Of a stretch of DNA of 64,000 bases, positions 25,215 to 37,219 are shown in pieces. The first letter of the stretch is position 1, and each line of letters opens with the position of its first letter. A model generated the notes under the pieces. That model searched no databases. It was given only the letters and a program-made list of their open reading frames with translations, and was not told the DNA's origin. Both the position numbers and the translations under genes were made by a program. Source of the stretch: Syngnathus acus (lineage: Eukaryota; Chordata; Actinopteri; Syngnathiformes; Syngnathidae); contig NC_051095.1 of NCBI RefSeq assembly GCF_901709675.1, positions 18,464,456 to 18,528,455 on the forward strand, read 5' to 3'.

Positions 25215-26400
25215 CAATTTAACTATACAGCCCTCTCCTAACCGTAATTCCAAAGCATATCCCAGGCTTGAAAGCCGAAATTGAAACCCCAACCCTTGTT
25301 TGAAACCCTTATCCAGAAGTACAGACCCAAGTTTGGAACCCTAAACCAGGGTCAAAACTCTAATATAAAACCCTAACTGGCTTGAAACTCTAATTTGAAA
25401 CAGTAACCCATGACTTGAAACCCTAATTTGAACCCTTAACCATGAGACCATGATTTGAAACACTGATGCTTGTTTCAATTTCCTAACAAGGCTTGATACC
25501 TTGATTTGAAGCCCTAACTAAGGCTTGAAAAAATTACAGTATTGGCTTGAGCCCCGAACCCTGGCTTGAAACCGTATTTTGAAATGCTGACTCCTGTATG
25601 AAACTTGAACCCGAGCTTGATATCCTAACTTGTACCCCTCACATCCAAATGGTTACTGAATCCTTGTTTCCAGACATATTTCCCTTGATATTTCACCCTA
25701 ATTAAGTAGCACTTAAGATCCAGGTGAGCTAATTCCATCATCTATGCCTCCTCCTCCTTTTCTTACTGTCCTGCTACCTAACATCAAGTTTCTGCTGGAG
25801 GACATGCTGATGGAAAATGCAATCCAGTTAAAATTAAAAAAAAAAAAAAAAAAAAGCTTTGCTACAGGGCCAGAGTTGAAGCAACAGTTGACACTGATCC
25901 ACATTTCTATTAGCCTGCTTAGCACTTTTCTAATAGGACTCTCCGTCTGGACCGGGAAGATGAGTGGGGCATCTCAAGTTCATCGTCATTGCCTTGTGTG
26001 TTTACCAGCGGTGGAAACAAGCACACTTGCACTCTGCTGTGTCATCTCAGATGTTCACAACCAACATTGGGCATTAGATAAGACATCAACCACCGACCAC
26101 CGATCATGTCTAAAGCCATATTGAATTGGTTTGAAACCCTAATTTATGACCTCAACTTGAAACCTTAATCTGATCTTTTGAAAATGTTTTAAATTTGGAA
26201 TCCCTGAACGGAACCCCCAACCTAGGCTTTAGACCACTCGATTAAATCTGTAATTTAAATCCATTACCTGGCATCTTGAAAAGATAACCCTGGTTTTGAA
26301 TGCAATTTTGAACCCTCACCAGTTTGAAAGCCCGACCCTTAGTTGAACTCCTTCTTTGAAACATGAACCCTGGCTTCTTCAGCACAGAGTAAATATTACT
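25215..26400. repeat. Degenerate CCCTAA-oriented array (GAAACCCTAA units)
   Basis: The + strand repeats variants of 'cttgaaaccctaatttgaaa' and 'taaccctggcttgaaaccc' at irregular spacing, densest at 25215-25640 and again 26117-26400. A unique insert with a 20-base poly-A (25836-25855) lies between. The core is GAAACCCTAA, which contains the telomere-like hexamer CCCTAA, but copies are too diverged and irregularly spaced to be a true telomeric array. The opposite strand orientation dominates from 28300 on. Confidence 0.75.
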
Positions 26401-26951
26401 ATTCAACTCTTAAGCTCTCTATTTTTACATTGAAACCTCAGAAATATGAACTTTGGATTGTGAAGTTTTGTTACATTGAATAAGTGTCTTAACTGTGCAG
26501 AAAGACGCCTTTGCAAATGCCTTCAACAAAAATGGCACAGGCATTCAACTCACTTCTCACCAGCATCACCACTAACTACTTTAACTGCTAGACAGTCTCA
26601 CCAAATTTTCACGCATCCTCGAAAAACTCAGAATGGCCGGTTGGGAACGTGTAAGGTAAAACGAAAGCAGAACATAAATACATTTGCAAGTACAGTATTT
26701 TTTTGTTCCTTCCATCTTTAATTGGCAATCAAAATTGAAAAAATGGCTCGTTAGTTTTTACTTATTTATTTTTTTAATCTGACACAAAAAAACTTTGAAA
26801 CCACAGCCTATATTTGAAAACCATATTATTCTTTTATCCATTCATTTCAAATGGATTAAGATGAACAGTTTAAATAAAAAAATAAATAATGTTTCTGCCT
26901 GTATGTCAAATTTGAAAGGTTTTATTAAAGAAACAATCTCAACAAATATAG

Positions 26952-27257
26952 TACCGTAATGTCTGGAGTGTCGTTCTGTCTCTTCTTTGTGTCAATTATA
27001 CGGCACTATTTGGCTGGCGGACGGACATGCGGTCAACACACCACTCTTCTCCCCAGTGACCATATGTCTGGTCACATATCCCTGCGCCCAGCAAAGCGGT
27101 GCCGCACAACAGCGGTCCACAGCCCTTTTACGAGTGTATAAGTGTATACTCATCACAGAAATCACGAAAAATCCATAGATACGCCACATCGAACGACAAG
27201 CCGCAGAATTCAAAGCTTGTGCAAAAGGTAGTGGCTTATAGTCCGGAAATTACGGTA
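26952..27257 (-). mobile_element. Pogo/Tigger-like element, 306 bp
   Basis: It is flanked by TA with left end 'ccgtaatgtctggagtgtcg' (degenerate) and a clean right end 'gcttatagtccggaaattacgg'. The body ('ggcactatttggctggcgga', then 'agcaaagcggtgccgcacaa') is shared with 59440-60890 (same orientation) and 40430-41214 (opposite orientation). It contains only the 5' untranslated/promoter part of that family. Confidence 0.75.
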
Positions 27258-28299
27258 GTTGAAGTTACATAGGCCAGGTCTGATTAGACTGCCATGGGAA
27301 CACTGAAATGTCCACATAATGTCCACATAGTTGTACTGGAAGCAGTGCAGCCAAGAGAAACACTAAGAAATTAAAAGGCTGATGGGAATAAATTGATACA
27401 ACTTAATTGAACAAATATCAGAAATTTGTTGGCACTACTGCGTAAACCTGACCATGTAAAGCCAAAAATGTAATTATTAAAAGTCAAACTTTTTTCAGTT
27501 TAATTAAAATAATAAAAATATCAATGATCAGCTCCTTTTAAATGGAGTGATTTTTGATTTTCATTGAAAATGGAAAGAACAATGATACACAGATTATTCC
27601 GGGTATGACTCGAACTCGGAAAGACGACCCTCTTCCCATTTGTGGCTCATTGGAGCAAATCACATTTGTCAGCATCGTGCGGCTTTTTTTACCTGTTTAA
27701 ACGGGCCGAGATGGATAGATTATCACCGCCCGCCATTGGAGGGGGGCCAATTCCACAGCTTTGTGTGAAATTGGAAAACCTGTTCTCACCGAGTGAGAGC
27801 TAATGGATGTTCTGGTCATTAGTTATCTGAGAGTCTTTTCCGGCAGTAATCAAACGTGAAGCATGGCGTTAAGCGGCCGTAAAAGAAGCAGATGCCTCAC
27901 TAACTGACCTTCTGTTGGACAAAAAAACGAATGTTAGGGATGCCCTGCGTGGACTTACCATCCTTTTTTTTGCCACGCTTGCATCTTGTTTCAGTGTAAT
28001 GTCTCTTGGATGTATTTACTTGATTTGAGGTCGGACAGGTGGCTGTTTCCACCGTGTGCCCATTTGCTCGCTCTCTGTGGCAAATTGATAATGTAGTACG
28101 CGCGGGACATCATGGTTTGGCGATTCAAACCTCAGTTAAAAAAACATGTTCATGTTGACGTAATTAAAGTTTCTTCATTAAATTCAAATCAGCACTTGTA
28201 GTCCTTCACATAGACCCCACGTCCTCAAATCCAACAGATGCCTTAAACTTTGATTAACATTTGAAACACGAGTAAGTGACTCAAATAAGGATTTTCAAC

Positions 28300-28470
28300 C
28301 TTGGGTTCAATTTGAAAGTAGGATTAGGGCTTTCAAAGGTGAATGAAGTCTGACCAGGGTTAGTGTTCAGAATTAGAGGGTTAGGGTTTTAAAGTAGGGT
28401 TTCAAGTATGGGTTAAGGTTTTGGACATCAGTCAGGGTTGTGAATTAAGGTTTCAAAACATCTAGGGGGT
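28300..28470. repeat. Degenerate TTAGGGTTT array just upstream of the exon
   Basis: 'agaattagagggttagggtt', 'ttaaagtagggtttcaagta' and similar units run in TTAGGG orientation on the + (transcribed-sense) strand. They end about 85 bp before the splice acceptor at 28551-28552. The pre-mRNA therefore carries several UAGGG motifs immediately upstream of the exon. Confidence 0.75.
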
Positions 28471-28552
28471 TTTAATTAGTCGCCACACTGAAATAAAAAA
28501 TGAATGCTTTGACTGATGTCTAACATTTCTCCTCCTCCTTCTCTCTCTCCAG

Positions 28553-28784
28553 GCGACCATCTGTCCAGTCCTCAGGGTCCACCCCCACTACCGCCGGCAC
28601 CCCCACCGCCACCCCACAAGCAGCACCCCTCCATCACATCCCTGAGTCGCAGCTCGCTGGCCAACCACAGGGCCGCGAGCCCGCCGCCCGCTGCCGGCCT
28701 GGCGGCCGATTTGCAGAGCACGGCGGAATGCGTCCAGCTGCAGGACAGCTGGGTGCTGGGCAGCAATGTGGCCCTGGAGAGCCG
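28553..28784 (+). CDS. tenm3: Teneurin-3 exon: end of intracellular domain (proline-rich)
   Basis: Internal coding exon of 232 bp with strong acceptor (28551-28552 after a CT tract) and donor GTAAGT at 28785. It enters in phase 1 and leaves in phase 2, encoding 76 whole codons. The peptide has a proline-rich run (residues about 8-21, [16 protein letters not shown]), then [15 protein letters not shown], and ends [16 protein letters not shown] with the final Arg split across the intron. This wording, notably HPSITSL...RSSL and [13 protein letters not shown], corresponds to the end of the teneurin cytoplasmic domain and is closest to teneurin-3. Polyproline segments here in teneurins can bind SH3 adaptors such as CAP/ponsin. 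Compared with mammalian TENM3 the proline run looks longer and a short QHH-type stretch is missing (comparison from memory). The frame joins correctly to the exon at 38900. Paralog choice is confident but not proven. Confidence 0.93.
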
Positions 28785-28984
28785 GTAAGTGGAGCGGTGC
28801 GCTTCCCAGCATGCATTGCTCGCTTGCTTGCCGTGGTTACGCTAATATCCCGCCGTGGGTTAGGATAGCATGTCCTGTAGTGATAATCTGTGGAAGAGCA
28901 GCAGTGCTGTCCTATTAATTATTCTGTTATCTTGACAATCATACTCACCAGGACTTTGGACTAAGCAGCCTCATTTGCATAACC

Positions 28985-29300
28985 GGGTTCAGGGCTTCAA
29001 AATTGCTTTTCAAATTAGGGTTTCAAGCCTGGGTCAGTGCTTCAAGTTAGGCTTTAAAAACAAGGTTGGAAAAGAGAAGAGTTTCAAATTTAGGGTTCAG
29101 GGTTTCAAACTGGATTCAATAAGACTTAAAGTTATGGTTTCATGACAGAGTTAGGGTTTTTAAACCAGGGTTTGAACCAAGGATTTAGGTTTCAAATTAT
29201 GGCCTAAATTGAGGGTTTGGGTTTCAAAGTAGGTTTCAAGGCATTTCAAATATGTGTTAAGGTCTTAAATATGGTTTGAAGCCATGGCTAAGCTTCGAAC
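28985..29300. repeat. Degenerate TTAGGGTTTCAA array downstream of the exon
   Basis: 'aaattagggtttcaagcctg', 'tcaaatttagggttcagggt' and related units in the same TTAGGG orientation as 28300-28470, resuming 200 bp after the exon's donor. Confidence 0.75.
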
Positions 29301-29589
29301 ATGTGATGTGGTTGTTGATTGCATCTTCATGTTCACACCTGGGCGGCACCCTGGCAAAGTTCGCTTTGAACAAGCTCCCTTGTCTTGCGCCTGACTCAGT
29401 GTGATTCACACCAGCCTCCGTCTCACCATTGACATGAAAGAACTTGTTCTCGGGAGAATTGAGTAGGATTTGGTGCAAATGATCAACACGAATGGTGTTG
29501 CCCTTGATCACGCCTGGACCCGTAACGGAGGCCTCACGGTAAGGTGGCTAAAATCGTGCAATGTTCCAGAGATGCATTTATCAAACAAG

Positions 29590-29900
29590 GGATACAAATT
29601 AGAGTTGTACACCTGATTTGAGGTTTCAAATCAAGAAAAGAAATTTAGGTTTTCAAATAAGGGATAGGACTTAATACGTATTTGGGTTTCACACCACATT
29701 TATTTAGACTTTTAAATAAATTGGGTTTTTTTATTGCATATTTTCACATTTTTTTATTGCATAATTTCAAATCATAGTTGCAAGACTCTTCTAGGGTTGT
29801 AAAATATATTTAAGACTTCAAATGAAGGCTTCAGGTCAAAAATGCAGTTTTAAAGTTTAAAGTCATGGTTTCGGGCATGAGCTTGGTTGCAAGCGTTTCA
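29590..29900. repeat. Degenerate TTTCAAAT/TTAGG array
   Basis: Units such as 'atttgaggtttcaaatcaag' and 'atttaggttttcaaataagg' continue the array in decayed form, with the GGG core often lost. Confidence 0.55.
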
Positions 29901-30061
29901 AGCTCAATTCATACATTGTGGGTCACTTGTGTTGTGAGTTCACTTAACAAACTCTCTAATCTGACTTGGAAGAGTTTTACCTCATATCTATAAGAGAATT
30001 CAGTTGGATTTTGTACAAAATATCATTTAGCATGCGGAATAAACCCGAGCCTCCAAGTCAA

Positions 30062-30218
30062 AATGTCAAGTCAAGTCAAGTCAAGTTTATTTGTATAGCC
30101 CTAAATCACAAGCAGTCTCAAAGGGCTTCACATAGACAAAAATTGACAATTATTCTCAAAGCATCCCCTGGTCTTAAGCTCCCAAAAGGGCAAGGAAAAA
30201 CTCAAAAAAAAAAAAAAA
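30062..30218 (+). repeat. Dispersed fish repeat with (GTCAA)n head
   Basis: Four copies of GTCAA lead into 'tttatttgtatagccctaaa', then 'tctcaaagggcttcacatag', and a block ending in poly-A (30203-30218). The block 'gggcaaggaaaaactcaaa' and its preceding 40 bases recur at 45506-45575. Wording of this kind is common at the 3' ends of teleost LINE/SINE families. The exact family is not assigned. Confidence 0.65.
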
Positions 30219-30559
30219 AGAAGAACTCACTGTAAGGGGGTACAAGCGCACAACATTTATCAGGCCGGCGACACCGTTTGCGATACATTTGTGACACAAT
30301 AATGGCGTGATGGAGTGCAGCCTGTAAAGCAGACACTTTAATTCTTCAAATCCTGCGGTGAAGCATCATTTTATTCACTGTGCGCCCATTTCTCTTTCTG
30401 AGCTTTTTTTACGAGCGCCGCTAAAACATCATTGTTTATTTTTTATCTTCCTCCATTTCCCATTATTTTCCGAACAGAGCGGCAGTTGCATGGCTTTGTC
30501 TGCAATGTGTTGCAGAGTTTGTGCCCTTGTGGAATTTTAGGAGAAAAGTGGACCTAAAA

Positions 30560-31650
30560 ATGCTTTAAAATGTAGGTTTCAACTCAGGGGTAGAGATTCA
30601 AACAACGGTTAGGGTTTTCAATTGATGGTTTCAAGGCTGGTTTAGCAAGAGGAAAGTTAGAAATTTGGAATTAGAGTTTCAAAGCTGGCTAAGGATTTTA
30701 AAATAGGGTTTTAAATTCTAATTTCAACCCTGGGTTTGCATTTAAAGACAAGTCTCCACGTTACTGTATCAATTTCAGGTTTCAAACGAGGGTGACATAC
30801 AAAATAAGGCTTCTGGTTTCAAGCCTTGGCCATGATTTCAAAGTAGAATCTACGATGAGAGTTTCAAGTCAAGTTTAAGGTTTAAAAGTGGTGTTTCAAA
30901 TCGTGGTTTTAATCCTTGGTTAGGACTTCAAGTAAGGGTTTCAAAAGAACAGTTAATGTTTCAAGTTACAATTTAAAATCAGTAGTTAAGGCTTCAAGTT
31001 TAAAATTAGGGTTAATGTTGTGTGAGTTTTAACCAAGGACAAGGCTTTTAAAGTGGGATATATAGCCCGATTTAAGGTTTCAATTAAGGATTTCATGCCA
31101 GACTGAGGGTTGAAAATTAGGGATTCAAATTAAGGTTAGGGTTTCAAGTTAGGGTTTCAAAGTGCGTATTAAGGTTTGGAGTTAGGTTTTAAAATTAGGA
31201 TTTTGATTTCAGACAATGTTTTTAAATTAGGATTCTGATTTTAGACAATGATCAGGGTTTCAAGTCTGGGTTTAGGTATGAAACAAGGGTTATGGTTTCC
31301 AATTAGTTTGAAATTTGGGTTTAAAGTCTGGGTAAGTGTTTCAAAGTATGGTTTGAAATCAGAGTTTCAAGCCTGCTTTAAAGGAGCATTCAAAATGTCA
31401 ATTTCATCCCCAGGTTAAGGGTTTGAAATCCCCATTATGATTTCAATAAGGGTTTCAAATTAGTGTTTCAAAAAACCGAAAAGGTTTGTGTGTCGAAAAT
31501 AAGTCTTAGGGTTTGAAACTTACGAAAGGTTTGAAATCGAAATTTTGAGCAAGGGTTAATTTTTCAAACAAGTGTTAGAGCCTCAAAGTTAGATTTAAGC
31601 CAGGGATAGTGCTTAAAGTTAGAGTTTCAGTAACTGGTCAGGGTCTTGCT
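30560..31650. repeat. Main degenerate TTAGGGTTTCAAA array
   Basis: About 1.1 kb in which the + strand is built almost entirely from variants of 'attagggtttcaagtctggg', 'ggttagggtttcaagttagg' (near 31136) and 'aaggtttcaattaaggattt'. Spacing is irregular, roughly 20-30 bases, and alternates a TTAGGGTTTCAA half with a GGGTTAAGG/CCAGGGTTAGG half. It is the reverse complement of the pattern at 25215-26400 and 32015-32720. No open frame of note exists across it. Confidence 0.8.
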
Positions 31651-32014
31651 TGGTGAGGGACCACTGGGAATGCAACTTCACTTGCGCTAAAGCATTGCAG
31701 TGCAACCACGGTGAGATTTCACCTTCTCGTTGATTGGTCCAATAATATTGAGCTGCTTGCAGCTTGTGTTTAATTAACACATTTAGACCAACACTTCATT
31801 CATTAGCGCTAATTGACGCAGTGCTGCTAAGTGCTTTTTGCAACTTGAGCTTTTTGTTAACATGGCACAGGCGGGCTTCCCTTTTAAACCCCATTGGGTC
31901 CTGCCCACCCCACCGGTAGCCAATTGATGTGGACTCGGTTAATGGTGATGTATGGCTACTGGGATGATATCGTACTTGCACACATAATGCTTCATAGAGG
32001 AAGTTGAAGGTTAT

Positions 32015-32720
32015 TGTAAGACACTAACCTGGACTTGAAACCCTAACCGGACTACTTTGAAGTCCAGGTTTGAAACCCTACTATGAAACAACCTAATTTG
32101 AAACACTAACCCTGCACATACAGTTGGGTTTACAAGAACCCAAAACTTGGCTTGACGCCCTAATTTAAAACACTAAGCACACTAACCCAGGTTTGACACC
32201 TATAAACTCCAACTCTTGTTTGAGACTCTAATCCAGGCTTGAAGTCCTAATATAAAATAATTAGAAAACCTAACCTCTGCTTCAAACCGTATTGTAAAAT
32301 TCAAACTTGAAACCCTGATGCCATCTTAAGACATCATTTGAAACCCTAAACCTGGCAGTATTTGAAAACATAAACCATGTTTGAAACCTTGTTTAAATCT
32401 AAACTTCAACCCCTTAGTTTGACTGGAAACCTTTATTTAAAATCCTAACCTCTGCCACAAAACTCTAACCCATGATTGAATGCCTTCTTGAAACCCTAGC
32501 CCTGAATTAAAACCCAAACCTGAAACCCTAACCCCGTCTAAATTGGAAACTTTATTTGCAAAGTTCACATTGGCTTCTTACCATATGAAACCCTACCTTG
32601 AAGCCCAAACTGGAAACCCTAACCTTGTCTTAATTGGAAACCCTAAATGTAAAAACATAACCCTGTCTTGGAACCCTAATTTGAAAACCTAATCCTGTCT
32701 TGATACTAGTGACATGAGTA
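32015..32720. repeat. CCCTAA-oriented degenerate array
   Basis: The orientation switches back: 'acttgaaaccctaaccggac', 'gaaaccctaaccttgtctta', 'gaaaccctaaatgtaaaaac' and others run on the + strand. The switch occurs across the ordinary sequence at 31660-32010. Confidence 0.8.
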
Positions 32721-35700
32721 GAGGTTGTGTCATGTCTGGCAACCACTGCAGATACGGACTTGACCTGCTGTGAAACACATACTTAGTCTTCATCTTGCTC
32801 TAAATCTCTTAAATGGAAACTGGAAGCAATCACGCACTCCCCGAAAGATTCACAAGGCGCTCCCGACTTTACAAGCATTGTTGTGCTTCTTCTCCCAGCC
32901 TACCTTTCCTCATTCCACCAGCGGGCCAATCCACTTTATCTGTACTTGTAATCTGTCGCCCTCGCACTCTGCAAAATAAGAGGTGATGGCTTCACCTACA
33001 GCCTTTGGCCAAACTCGGCACAGTTGTCTTGCTTAATCACTTTGAAACTATATCAGCAGTCTTTCTATTGGCCTGCAGTCATGCTACAAATCCCTGTTGC
33101 TGTTAAGAGTGGCAGAAAGAGACAAAACAAGCAAGTTTCCACACAAGAAGACAGAGGTTTTGGTGATCTTGAACTCATCAGAGAGTGTACCTTTTGCATA
33201 TGACGGTTGGACTCCAGAGTGTCTGACACGTGCTATCACCCTCATTTCATTCAAAGACAGGAAGTATGAAGTTAACATGCTCTTTACTGTCTCAATATAG
33301 AGCTGTCGTTGTTTTTTTTCTACTTTTATACCATATACACAAATAGGTTAGTGCGCAATCTTTTATTTTGAGATTTTTTTATTGGGATGTGACATACATG
33401 GCAAAATAGGGTTTCAACTGCCGTGTTCGGATTTCGAGTTCATCAGAATCAGCTTTATGGACCAAGTTTATGCATGCCAAACAGGGAATCCACCTTTTAA
33501 GAAAATATCAGCGCTTTATTTAAAAGTTTTATATTTGGGTTACAATTTCCAAGCTTTGATTAGGGTTATAAACAAAGGTTAAGATTTTTGCATCTCACAA
33601 ATGTTGTTTTACCTTTTTACTTTTATGTTTCTAAAGACCAAAGCCCTTGTATTAGGGTTCAGTGTACCTTAATTTCTATGTTTCCATTGTAAGCATCTGG
33701 TACAGCATGTGTACACCGCATAGAGTATTTCACAAGCTTCTCTTCTTATGGCTTGAATACCATCTGAAGGTTGTTCACAATTGTTTTGTCGAAGCGTTCA
33801 TGCGTGCAACGAAAGAAAGGCGTTCTCCATTGACAATGTCGCCCATGTGGAATTGATCGAGAGCGTGTCGGAGGGGGCTTTGCTACCTTGTGGGAGGTCG
33901 TAAGTGGTGACGATCCTTGGGACGCGCTCAGCTTTTATGTTGACCGAGAGCGATGCTGAAAAGAAACAAATATTGAGTTAAATCATTTTATAAGAAAGAA
34001 TAACATTAACAGTTTGTGTTCTTTTTAGGAAATGAGCGATGCAGACAAGTGCAATATGTTTATAATTAAATACTACACGATTATACCTTTCCTGATTTTT
34101 TTTTTCCAGCTTTTCTTATTCGGAAAGCGCAACATTGATTGTTTTCTTTTTTAGGAAATGAAGATACTGTGTCACTATGCTACAACTGTAGTTTTTTGTT
34201 GTGTTTCACAAAGCTCCAGCCACGTAATTCTGTTGCTAGCTAAGAGCTAGCGTCAGAGTTGCGGATTACCCTTTAGGACGACTTCAATTGGTTTTGTTTT
34301 GATTGTTTTTCTTGTGCAGCTTAGGCATGGACAAATCCACCCACTCGCTTGTTCCGTCTTTTGTGACTGGTTTTCAAATGTCAAGTTGATGGCAAGCTGT
34401 GTCACCGGCAAAGCGCCACTGGCCTTTTCTTCCCATACCGTCATCCCAATAGGACGGACAACCATGCAGGTCCCAGTCTCTTAAACTTGTGACCATTCAT
34501 CGGTTTACGCGGCTGTCCTTTTGCCTTCGCCGCTGGTCGGATTAGCATAGCGATGCGCCATGTTGCGTCAAGCCAGCACTAATCAATTGATGTGCAGTGG
34601 TGCTTGTTCGTTGTGTCCGACAGCGTTTTATTTTCAGTGTATCCTTTTTAAATGAACACAAACAGAAAGGATTGGAACTTTTTTTTATACTTTTGACATT
34701 AGCATTAAACAAAGGTGATGTGATTTTTTTCATATTGAGGCGTGGACATTCAGCAGAGTACGCCACTTTCAAAGCAGTATACTGTAGATTTGCTGGTTCA
34801 AATCTCAGGCAGCACCTGTCAGATTTGTCACTACAGACCCATTAGGTTGACTCATTAAAAGTTTAGATTTTCAATGTTTATTTTGTTCAATGATTAGGTG
34901 CTTTTGATATTTAAAAATGAAAGTAAAATCGAGGACAATACCAACACCACACTGGGAAGGAAAAAATACTGCATCCCACTTTATCACCGAGTGAAGGGGC
35001 TGTGTCCCTACAGTTGGAGAGAGGCATCGTAAAAGAAAAAAAAAACAGTTAAGTTATTTCTGCATATAAATCAATACATTCTCCCCTTTGTTTTTTTGTA
35101 TCATCCAAGTGGTATTGCCCAAGTTACATAAGAATATTTTAGTGCCCTTTTCTTGGTTTCAAAAGCAATTTTTCCGAAAGTGACAGAAAAACATATTGCG
35201 CTAACTTTGCGGTAAAAACTTGCACACACACAGAGAATACACTGATACATTTTAGGTCGAGTGGGAAAAACATTTTTTGTCAGTCCTAATCATTGTCACT
35301 GATTATGACGGGCAAGTGCGTGCTGGAGACTCCGCCGCTTCACCTGTACAAAGAACTGGAAAAAAAAACAACTCCAAAATGACCTTTACACTCACAGGAT
35401 TATGACATTGAGTTTCCCAAACCTGCCCTACTTCCAGCATGTGGCTATTTCTATCACTAACATGAATCAAGCTGAAATTCAGACCCTAATCTTTTTTTTC
35501 TACCGAAAAACGGTGCCGATCGACTGAATATAGATCTAACACAGCCATTTACATGAGGTGGGAAAATGTAATTACAGTGGTTAACCAACCTGAGTTTCAC
35601 AGACAAGCTGGGTGAGACCCGCTTCATGCCCACCCATTGAAAACCGCTTCTTAAATATCTATTTCGGTGAGAAACGATTGAATTGCAGTTGACGAACGAT

Positions 35701-37219
35701 GATTGATAAAGTGATTGAATTAATCATGACATACAGTACATGTGGTGGCTAGCAGTCAGTTAGCTGGACACCAACACTACAGTGTACATCTGTACTCGCC
35801 AATCTATCTTCCTTCAAGCTATCTTTTGATCACAAATAACAAAACCATGGCAGCTAGGAGTGGTTAATCCCAGAGGCTAAAGCTGCACTTTACATTTGTA
35901 TTCAGTTGCCATTCTTACGTCCAGCCACCTTTTGATCACAGGGGACAAACATATGGTGGCAAGCCAGATAGAGGTTGGCACTGGAAGCTAACTTCATCTA
36001 CATCATTATTACTCTGTGAACAGATGAACTACAAATGCACCACGGAAGCTCCACATCACAGTCCTTTTGTCACAAAAGCTTTCCTTTCCAGCCAATAATA
36101 ATGAGAACAACACCTCCCACCTACTTACCTGGAACATTGTCATTCCAGGAGTGATGCACACTAACCTTTAAACGGAATTCCCCCCCGCCATATGTGTGTC
36201 GACAGCTTGCGTTGATCAGGGGGCCGGCCAAGGAATGCCAGACGGGTCCAAAGTGTGACATTTGTTCTCCGCGCTCCAGCATTGATCACAATATGTAGCG
36301 CATGCATGAGATGGTTCGAGGTTCATCCCATGTCCTACTTTCCAGAAAAAAAGACTATCAATTGGAGCAGTAAGGCAGTCTTTCTGTGTGTTTGAGAGTC
36401 ACGGCTCATAGTGTGGATTTTAGACGATGCCTCTAATTGACTGCGCTAATGCTCTTTGAGTGCTGATTCTTGTCAGATTTAAACCGGGAAATTTATAGAC
36501 TTTACAGATGCTGGGTAAATAATTGCTGAGCAAATGTATGACTTTGTTGGTTAGTCTATAAATTATCAGTGTCCATGGCAACCCACCATCCTCTATACTA
36601 CGACAGGCTGCTAAAAGTCAACATAAAGCAAAAAAACGTAGAGTGAGAAAGGAGGTTGAATTTTATACAATCATTCAAGTGGTTGCAGTAGTGACCATGA
36701 TTTGAATAATTTTTACTTGTTGCATTCAGAATCAATGGAGAGAATTTGCTCAGCGTCAGTTTACAAAAATTAATTACTGCTATTAAATACTGTTGTATTT
36801 TGAAGTGCGCATCATCAGCTTTTGTCGTGTAGTACTGAAACATCTCTATTTTAGAGAGGCCACTCATGAAAGAGAGCTATGGCAGCTGTGGTGAAAATAA
36901 TTGGAACCATGAGTTTCTCAGGGAATTTATTTTTTACTTTCAGGTCATTCTATTCAATTCTGAGGCGCGACAGTGAAGAAGTTAGTCAACAGGCAGTCAC
37001 GACCATGACTCAATGCTAATTGGCTAGCTGATAATGCCAAAAATGCTACTGCTTTACTCTTATGGGGCAATTCCTTGCAGCTCAGTGCTATTTTGTATTT
37101 TTTGTGTAGCGCACTGATTTTAAGCGGCACTCCATAGCAGCGAGAAGCGCAAAAGCCTGAAAAAAATAACAGTGCGAGAGAAATGAATGATAATTCATTT
37201 GAAGGGTGAAAAAAAGCCA

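Larger units (their letters stand above)
1..28552 (+). other. tenm3: Upstream tenm3 intron, 3' part (intracellular-domain side)
   Basis: No exon of the gene was recognised before the acceptor at 28551-28552. The preceding exon enters in phase 1 (one base of the split codon lies upstream), so this is intron; its start is outside the window. Named repeats are listed separately. The following stretches hold nothing I recognise beyond AT-rich intron: 205-1430, 2460-3440, 4710-6530, 9470-10480, 12520-13040, 13840-14740, 14910-15350, 15410-17510, 17560-18240, 19050-21180, 21270-23200, 23710-24510, 24570-25200 and 27260-28290. The region 6930-7100 is locally repetitive around 'gactaaccagaaacac'. The splice acceptor is preceded by a strong pyrimidine tract (28526-28550). 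Confidence 0.8.

Noticed and set aside
25215-32720. True interstitial telomere
   Set aside because: TTAGGG hexamers are not in uninterrupted tandem; they are embedded in a longer, diverged unit with TTTCAAA.
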